DNA from: Heterobasidion occidentale
Taxonomy: Eukaryota; Basidiomycota; Agaricomycetes; Russulales; Bondarzewiaceae
DNA length: 64,000 nt
Assembly: GCA_039111635.1 (NCBI GenBank)
Contig: JBCAQO010000004.1
Span: forward strand, 124,001 to 188,000
Direction of reading: 5' to 3'
Positions 56,917-64,000 of this stretch are shown here, piece by piece. Both the position numbers and the translations under genes were made by a program. The first letter of the stretch is position 1; every line of letters starts with the position of its first letter. Under the pieces are notes generated by a model that saw nothing but the letters and a program-made list of their open reading frames with translations, searched no databases and had not been told where the DNA came from.

Positions 56917-59050
56917 ATGAAAGTATCCAATGCACCAAGCGAATATGCTCTACTTGCTGAAGAGACTGAAAATGACTTTCACGGACCTATGCCTATCATA
57001 GAATTCTTCGACGCCTTCATGAAGGTGGATGATGGCAAGAAACCTCCCAAGCGTGCCACCCAAATCGTCAAGAACATGTCTAAGGTCGGAAGATTTGAGG
57101 ATGTATTTGTGCGTATATATTCTTCTTCGTTCTACCTAAGAATTGAAGTCATATTCACAGATACGTGCTGTCGAGCAATCTGGAGTGTGCCAAAAGCTAA
57201 AATTTGTCAACACGACCGTCGATCCTGACGCAGACTTCAACCGCAAGCCAAACATGGTTGCATACAAGAGATCTCTGCCCAGCGATAACAGAAATGACTT
57301 CGAGCTGATGGAACTGTGCATAGAGCACAAGCCAGAGACTGACGACCCATTCAAAGATCTCCCTTCCAACGCGACCTCTGGCGATATAGACACAGTCTTA
57401 GGTCGCTCGCAGGCGGCGACCAAGAATCGAGGACAAATCTGTTCATATGCAGGCTTGCAGCTCTCGGCGCAAAACCGGTTCTTTCTGTTCACTGTGGTCT
57501 TGCTTGGTGACTATGTTCGCTTCATTCGATGGGATCGCGCGGGAGCTATTGTGACTGACGAGTCAATTGGAGGAGAGACCCCAGTCATCTGATCATGTTC
57601 CTTTGGAGGTTCAACCGTCTCAGTGACGTGGAGCGTGGACGCGATACGTCGCTCACAAAGCCCATGGCGAGAGACATCAAGAGGGCGAAGAAAGCGTTTG
57701 ACGAACGGGCCAGGTTCCTGGCTAGGCTCCTAGGCGAGGACGAGGAGACGGCCCAATGCCTCTACTCGTCCGATGCCACCTTCCACCAGTTTTGTATCAC
57801 GGACGACGACACGCACCGGAAACACTATTTCATTGCGTCGAAACCTCATTGGCAGAGCGGCAGCCCGTTTGGGAGAGCCACAGACGGGTACATTGCATAT
57901 GACATCACCAGACAGAAACTTGTGTATCTGAAGAACAGCTGGCGATACTTGGAGGATGGGATCAAGAAGGAAGGAGCGACCTATCGGCACCTCGAACGAT
58001 CAGGTGTGACCGGGATCCCGACGCTGATCTGTTCTCAAGACATCCTGGGTCAAGACACGCGGACGCACGAGTACAGTTCAAAAGAGTGGTTCTGCAAGAC
58101 GATCAATCCTCCGAGGCGGCACAGGCTCCACCGGTTAGTTCTGGGGGACATCGGACGGCCCTTGAGCCAATTTAGATCGTCAAAAGATCTCGTCAGTGTT
58201 ATGCACGATGGGATGAAAGGTAAGTCGATGATGTCTTTGACACCTCGCACGCTTACGAACGTTTTTCTGTGCAGCACACGATCTGGCATTCAGATTGGCA
58301 CGTGTGCGACATGGGGATCTCAGTGCCGGCAACATTTTGATATCTGATTCAGGCAAAGGAATCTTGATTGACTGGGATCTAGCTATGAGATTGCCAAGTG
58401 ACGATGATCGGGGGGTTGACACTGAGGGATCAATGACGAAATGGCAAACGGTGCGTCGTGAGATAGCCGCGTGAATCTTCTCGATACTGAACCCTCGTCT
58501 TCAGGGAACTTGGCAATTCATTTCGGCGGCCCGCCTCATGGATCCTGACAGCACACGGCACGATCTTCGTGATGAGCTGGAATCTGCTCTTCACGTCTTG
58601 CTCTACACCAGTGTCCGCTATAGAGCCAGCCACCTTCCTGTGGAAGATTGTGAGGATCTCAAGACAGTCTTTATCCGGCATTTCGACAGTAGGTCTGCCA
58701 CGGTGCAGGGGCGAACATCCGGAGGACGTGGAAAATACGACTTCTTTCAACCCTTCGGGCCTAGTGCCTTCTCTCAACCAGGCCTCAAAATGTTCCTGAA
58801 CACCCCGCATGCCAGCCTTATCGAGGCGCTTCGAAGATTATTCGTTCCGCTCTATAGTGACCCGAGAGTGTTACGATTGGTGCCGATCATGAATCATTCT
58901 CGGGACTCTGTCCTCGAAGTTCTCAAGACTTCGGATCGATTCATAGAAATCATAGAACAGCACTTAAAGATGGATGGATGGATGGAGGACGATGTCAGCG
59001 ACGAGCTCCGACAAATTTCGTTGGACCTATCGCCACCCCAGTATCACTGA
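56917..59050 (+). pseudogene. FunK1-type kinase, inverted copy 3, frameshifted
   Basis: Exons are 56917-57108, 57161-58219, 58275-58450 and 58505-59050, with the same introns as copy 1. The start ATG 56917 corresponds to the internal MEMSKAP methionine of copy 1; upstream codons are shifted. At about 57558 one A is missing (GACTGACGAG against GACTGAACGAG in the other copies). The frame then stops at 57590-57592, and the correct frame reopens at 57595 (FLWRFNRLSDVERGRD). Catalytic HGDLSAGNIL and DWD are intact further on, and the C-lobe ends at TGA 59048-59050. A single base separates this from an intact kinase. It may be a recent pseudogene. Confidence 0.85.
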
Positions 59051-59221
59051 CATGCTAGTTTGTTTTCCATCACACACTGCACTGTATGCTTTTTTATCTC
59101 TCACTCCATGCATACGGGACAATACGTCTCCCTCTAGAAAATCCTGTTGTCGGTTCCGTTCTCGTCAACTAAAAGCCATCAGGCACCTATATCTCGGAAT
59201 GAACTCCGTATCCAACAAGCG

Positions 59222-59407
59222 ACGCGCCCTAACACACAGCGGGCAAAGTACCATGTGTTCAGCTCGAAAGTAGTGGAACATGGTGATTACATGGTGATTA
59301 CATGGCCAACTTTTCTTTTTTGGGTAGGTTGGCCATGTAATCACCCTTTATCGGTTGATTCCATGCTGAACACATCGAGCTTTGCCCGCGGTGACAAGGC
59401 GCCGAGC
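59222..59407. mobile_element. MITE-like inverted repeat
   Basis: Two arms of about 80 nt face each other around a short AT-rich spacer (about 59311-59327). The inner arms read GGTGATTACATGGCCAAC and GTTGGCCATGTAATCACC. Farther out are GCGGGCAAAG / CTTTGCCCGC and TGTGTTCAGC / GCTGAACACA. The ends are GCGCC-like. GGTGATTACAT is repeated once in the left arm. The transcript would form a long hairpin. No coding capacity. Confidence 0.7.
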
Positions 59408-59878
59408 ATGGCTGGCGGTAGCATATTGCTTTGAAGTTCTCAGCGGCAAGCGGATGTTGTGTTCACTTTTGCTACGCACTGTTCCACCAGGGCTTTCTAG
59501 CTATCACTCTCGACAGACGTGAAAATATGAAGGATCAGGCTTGTGGCCCTCTGCAATGCTCACGTCTAGATGCAAGGTGGTTAAGTAATTTCGAATCATA
59601 TATAGATTTGTTTGAGATTTATCCCCAACTCCTTGGTGATTTTCAGGCTTCAGCTAGATGTCTAAAGCGAACCACGATACTGCATATTCACATCGTTGAT
59701 CTGCTGCATATCGTCTCGAGAATTTCAGTGACATAGAAAATGCTCTTGCTATTTTTTTGTCTAAGTCACGAGCACGGAGAAGCACGGAGACATTCGGAAT
59801 CTTCCGGAATATAAGTTACTGACTGGTGCCGGTGATCTCTGGTGAGCGTTTGAACTTTGGGCTACCTTCTCAACAATT
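59408..59878. other. Intergenic
   Basis: No gene supported. A short open frame at 59431-59736 has no family features. Confidence 0.5.
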
Positions 59879-60868
59879 ATGGGAATCCATTTTTACAACT
59901 CTTGCCCTATGTCTTCATTGACCATGGCGACTCGTCTAAAGCCAGCCCGGGCAATCACAGATGCAGGTCTGTCTTGCTTAGTCTGGGCAGAAGATGCTCT
60001 CAGCTTTGCTCACTTCGTACCCACCGAACTGTTTGCTTTGCAACTCCTCATCCCTGACAAGGACATCGAGAGGGCCGCGCAAGCTATCACCTCCGGTTTG
60101 CCATACAGGCGACTGACAGAACCTCACGAGAGTTGGTTGGACTACGAGTTTATGGACCCTGATCAATGGAGCTGCTTCCCTAATTCCATCCGGCTTGAGC
60201 TGACACTGCCACAGTCATCACGGCACGAAGATGATCCCGTCGACATCTATATTCACCCGGCGTCTTGGTTTTACTTCGATGTCGAGGATGATTTCCGCTC
60301 TCTCTCTCTCGTTCCCCCCCTTGCGCCTGCCAACTCGGCCCTGCGATTTCCTACGCGGACAGCGTTCTTAGACTCTTTGATCTCGAACATCCTTGATCCA
60401 CCGACTGGAGTTCGACATGGCAAGCTGGATGCCAGACTTTTCACTTACATCAGTTACATCAACCTCTATACACTCCGTGTTTTCCCTCGTGTTCTCCCGA
60501 ACGGAGACCTCGAACCTGAGCACGCTGCTGTCTCGGTAAGCCTCAAGCCGGAGAACAGGCGCCTTTGGGAGTCGAACATCAGGAACACTTATAAGGGCTG
60601 GATTGATGAGGTCACTGCTCGCAGAGCCATACTTGAGAGTATGGGGTACGTGAAGCTGTTCGTTTTTTGAGGATCGTTGATTTACAGTCAAATCAGGCGT
60701 GTGGCCGAAGCCCGGAAACCTTTCCCAAAGGATCGGTGTTGCACTTGGAAAAAGTATGTTATTCTTTTTTTCTCATGCCAACTTGACATAGATGTAAAGA
60801 CCGCAGAGGACCCCAATCCCGACGCCTTCACACTTCCACATTCACATCTAGCTCGAAGGCCCTGTTGA
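59879..60868 (+). CDS. Uncharacterised conserved basidiomycete protein
   Basis: The first exon runs from ATG 59879 (an in-frame alternative lies at 59924, MATRLKPARAITDAG) to about 60645, where ATGGG is followed by a GTACGT donor. The conserved-looking core includes ARAITDAGLSCLVWAEDALS, HFVPTELFALQLLIPDKDIE, FPTRTAFLDSLISNILDPPT and VFPRVLPNGDLEPEHAAVS. It resembles, from memory, a family of unnamed Agaricomycete proteins of about 300 residues; no function can be assigned. A second exon (60688-60753, QIRRVAEARKPFPKDR) and a final one encoding EDPNPDAFTLPHSHLARRPC, to TGA 60866-60868, are likely. The joint between those last two does not fit in phase as I read it, so the 3' end is uncertain. 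Reading through instead stops at 60670. Confidence 0.6.
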
Positions 60869-61195
60869 TACGGTGCGTAGCAAAGACAATTGCGATGTCC
60901 ACGCATCACTGAGATTTTTCAAGCAATCCGATGCCGACCCGGCCTAATGTCTCAATAGGTCGTGCTTTCGCTCGAGCGCTGAGTGTCGTGAGCAATAGAG
61001 CATGACGAAAGTTCGCAAGGAAGAGCGAATAGTTGATAAGGTTGACGTAGGTCTAAGATAGAATTGCACATAGAGCTGTTTGATGACTATCAGGAAAATC
61101 AAACATAGAATGCCACCCGGATTATCGCATATACATGGGGGCGTGAGGCTGGCGTAGGACTCGATTCGCTTATGGAGCAACTATCGTTCAACGAA
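60869..61195. other. Intergenic
   Basis: 3' flanks of two converging genes. Nothing else seen. Confidence 0.5.
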
Positions 61196-61864
61196 CTACG
61201 CTGTACCGTGTATACCAGGCCATGTGATTTGCTGAGCAGGAAATCCACCACCAGGGCCATGCGACCCGCCAAGGGCATCACTGACATCATTCTCGTTCCA
61301 TCCATCCATCTCGAGGTGCTCCTCGATGATCTCGATGAATCGATCCGACGTCTTGAGAATTTCGAGGGCAGAGTCCCGAGATTGCTCCATGCTGGGGAAA
61401 AGCTTCAACTGTCTTGCAGTGGTATAGAGCGGAATAAATAGTCTTCGAAGTGTCTCGATGAGGCTAGCATGTGGGTCGCTGAGGAACATTTCGAGGCCTT
61501 CTTGAGAGAAGGCGATAGGCCCAGAGGGTTGGAAGAACACTTTTTTACCACGTCCTCCAGATATTTGCCCCTCGACGGTTTTGGATGCGCTCTCGAAATG
61601 GTTGACGAAAGATCTACGAAGATGTGCGAACTCTCTCGGATTGGGAAAGTGGCTGGCCTGATGGCGGACGCTGGCATATAGCAAGACGTGAAGAGCAGAT
61701 TCCAATTCGTCGCAAAGGTCATGATGTGCGCCGTTAGGATCCATGAGTCGGGCGGCTGAGATGAATTGCCAGGTTCCTTGACGAGATGGGTTCAGTGCAT
61801 TGGTATCTGTCATCATGCCACAAGGTTGTGCGCTAGCAGCTATCTTGTGTGACGAGGTGTTCAA
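61196..61864 (-). CDS. FunK1-derived ORF joining first and last exons (kinase core deleted)
   Basis: A single open frame of 222 codons. Its beginning (TSSHKIAASAQ) matches the first residues of FunK1 exon 1 (SSHKIASTQ). After about 18 unrelated codons, partly derived from the last intron, it passes directly into the last-exon sequence GTWQFISAARLMDP. It then follows the FunK1 C-lobe to SDRFIEIIEEHLEMDGWNEN. The whole catalytic region, including HGDLSAGN and DWD, is absent. The deletion left an intact intronless frame, which is unusual for a random remnant. It could be a pseudogene or a non-catalytic C-lobe protein. It lies in the same order beside a V-ATPase a copy as the other two FunK1 genes. 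Confidence 0.55.
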   Translation of the reverse strand: MNTSSHKIAASAQPCGMMTDTNALNPSRQGTWQFISAARLMDPNGAHHDLCDELESALHVLLYASVRHQASHFPNPREFAHLRRSFVNHFESASKTVEGQISGGRGKKVFFQPSGPIAFSQEGLEMFLSDPHASLIETLRRLFIPLYTTARQLKLFPSMEQSRDSALEILKTSDRFIEIIEEHLEMDGWNENDVSDALGGSHGPGGGFPAQQITWPGIHGTA

Positions 61865-62389
61865 AAGTCAAGAGTGGGAAGGTGTCAGAACTTCAGACCT
61901 AAATACCAGAGTTTAATATTGCGACTGATTTTGGCCCCGGGGCGGTACGAATATGAGGTGCCAATGTGTCTGTCCTCAGCGGACTGTCCTTGGAGGTCCT
62001 TGGTCCTCCTTCGTGCAGTCTGCGGCCGGAGCTTGCCGGAGGCCGGCGGGCGGGCTTTTGTATTGGGCAGTGATGTGATTGGGCTCGAGACACGCGAGCA
62101 GGCGCGCGCGATGTTGACGCGTCCTCCGTCGACTCCCAGTCTTTTCATGGCCAATCACTATTTACCAACGAAGAAGAGTTCTTGAATCCGGGTCCCTCGA
62201 CATTCCCCTCAAAAGTGATTCGCCGGCCACTGCCCTCGATCGCTTGCCACACTGCTCTGTGTCAAACTGAGAATTTCAGCCTGAAGCTACAATACCAGAC
62301 TCTAAGTCTTTGAGCGCTTTGAGCCGTCAGGTTGAGCAGCTTGTTTCTGTCTGTCTCCATCACAAGATACTCTCATGGTCTCTATACGG
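61865..62389. other. Spacer between FunK1 remnant and V-ATPase remnant
   Basis: Short minus-strand frames at 61885-62158 have no family features. No gene supported. Confidence 0.4.
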
Positions 62390-63930
62390 TTGCTGAGCGC
62401 CACCTTGCTACGGAAAATGTGCAGTTCGAGGACGTGAGTGTCTACATGCTCTTTTTCGTGACACCAGTACATGTTTTTGGAAGGCTGAGCTGACAATAAC
62501 CCTCGACGCACCCTATCCCCTCTATCTGAGATCCAGGTGCTGAATCCGAGAAGGAAAGGACAAGACACCCTGCATATAGCTGTACTATCGATCAAGACTG
62601 AAGTACCCTGAGCCTTGGGCATGCGAGATATATGTGTATGCTCTTCCACAGGGTGAGGTGTAACTCAATTTCCTCATGCATGTCGACTGAAGTTAGGCAG
62701 TCAGGTGTCAAGACGTCATTCGAAGATAGCACAGAAGTTGTTGTGAAATGATGACAGTGAGAACTAGATCGCGCAGACTGTTCATTGCACGAATATACCG
62801 CGTAGAAACTTTCCAACGATCGTGCACGCTCCTGTAATGTCGTGGCCGGACATGTCGCTACTGTGAGTGCATATCGGTTCGTGCTGTGAAATTCCAGCGG
62901 TGTTGGACGATATCTCACCTTCGTCACGACCTCGGGGAAATCGCTGCTGCCAGTAATCCGTCGGACTGCACGATGTGAGTATCGCTGCGACTCATGACGA
63001 TACCCTCTCAGTGAACGTTCTCGATTCGCACTAGCTGACACTCCAAGATAGTGTGACTCACCGAGTAACTGCTAGGGCCAGTAGGTATCATCCTCTAGAA
63101 TTGGTTCCTTTTTGGCACGATTGAGACACGCTCCTCCTCATCGTCACATCGTCCTGCACGATGAAGACGTCGATCGATCCTGATACCGTTTCATGTATGT
63201 GTTCCTTCCATTGGATGCTTCGGTTGATCCTCAGCGAGGTCTTCGTAGATCGCTTTTGCTCCCCAAATTCTGAAGCACATTCGGTCTTCAAGGTTCTTTT
63301 CGGGGCAAAGCATCATGTGGATTGCGGTTTTCACGTCTGCATCCACTCGTTGAGCGAAGCCCTATATGCGACGGGAGGAGATGAAGATAATCTACTGTTA
63401 AGACCACATAGGTTTCGATCATGGTGTGGAGCATCATGAGGATACGGGCAGGCGTCGCGACTGTCTAGAAAATGAGGACGAAGGAAATGAATCAGCAGCG
63501 TGTAAGTGATCATCGATTTTACTTGGACACTTCGCGGCCGATGAAATTATAATCTCGCTTGTAGGAGCAGCTTGGTTTCGTGATTTATCAAGACATCACC
63601 TCCATCGAATTCTGGCTGGAAGGCATATCACACATAACATCGTACGTTCGTCTGTGGATGCTTTTGGAGGTGTTGTGGAGTATGACGTGAGAGAACGATT
63701 TGGGGACAGAAGGTGTAATCGGGTCAACCGCTCCCCCAATCGTGTTTGTACTGTGGTCTGTCCTCGCGGCTTTCATCCTTTGTATCTTCGAGGTACGTGC
63801 CATGCTTCTTTACACATCGATAATCCCCTTTGGGCATGCTGGCCGACATCTTCGGGGCAAGGCAGTTGTTGACATTTTTGCACGCCCTCCGGCTGTACTG
63901 GGTGGTGGCTATGTACGTGTTCTGCCCGCA
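62390..63930 (+). pseudogene. V-ATPase subunit a, decayed third copy
   Basis: Scattered homology in the correct order to the gene at 52908-56003. 62390-62440 matches the end of exon 2 (VAE...NVQFED before GTGAGT). 62700-62800 matches exon 4 (the ACGTCATTCGA segment). 63570-63790 matches exon 9, including [11 protein letters not shown] read as ...TSYVRLWML and an exon end TTTGTATCTTCGAG before GTACGT. 63850-63910 matches exon 10. The middle membrane exons are missing and the frame is broken repeatedly. It is clearly older than the 15836-18360 copy. Confidence 0.7.
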
Positions 63931-64000
63931 CAGGGTTCCCATCGGCTGTTCATGATGGGCGCCCTGCTGGCAAGGACGCATGTTCATGGCCTCGGCGATC

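Overview
The window looks like a chromosomal segment from a filamentous basidiomycete, probably Agaricomycetes. It has short (about 50-70 nt) GT-AG introns with CTNA-type branch sites, a fungal-type FunK1 kinase family, F-box/LRR-like genes, and recognisable eukaryotic housekeeping genes: OST48/WBP1 of the oligosaccharyltransferase, GCN5 of SAGA, and V-ATPase subunit a. I cannot name the species.

Layout. (1) 1-341 is the 3' end of an OST48/WBP1-like gene. (2) 600-9590 and 18361-43120 are built from about five copies of one composite module. In + coordinates the order is: an uncharacterised gene (-), a C2H2 zinc-finger gene (-), an F-box gene (+), and an intron-rich, low-complexity array (-) with a TATA box. 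The copies differ in completeness. M1 (600-6300) lost the zinc-finger 5' half and the F-box gene. M2 (6310-9590) is cut inside the zinc-finger gene. M3 (18361-about 25000) has an intact zinc-finger gene but only an F-box tail. M4 (about 26300-35300) has a nonsense mutation in both genes. M5 (about 36000-43120) has an intact zinc-finger gene and a broken F-box gene. (3) 9590-18357 is a duplicate of 46810-55670 placed between M2 and M3. It carries a GCN5 3' fragment, an apparently intact FunK1 kinase and a truncated V-ATPase a gene. (4) 43415-64000 holds an uncharacterised coiled-coil gene, complete GCN5, a broken FunK1, V-ATPase a, an inverted third FunK1, an uncharacterised basidiomycete gene, a FunK1 remnant whose first and last exons are fused, and a decayed third V-ATPase a copy.

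The most unusual signal is a repeated cassette on the minus strand. A 6-bp GC stem with a tetraloop sits directly against a GTGAGT/GTAAGT splice donor. It occurs at least seven times in the arrays, plus twice as a longer version, and the stem pairs are kept through C-G, U.G and U-A changes. The same arrays repeat a motif with a GGCACGATCGCC core. Overall the region is a duplication nest in which paralogues of the same genes decay in different ways, sometimes leaving the only intact copy in the derived position.
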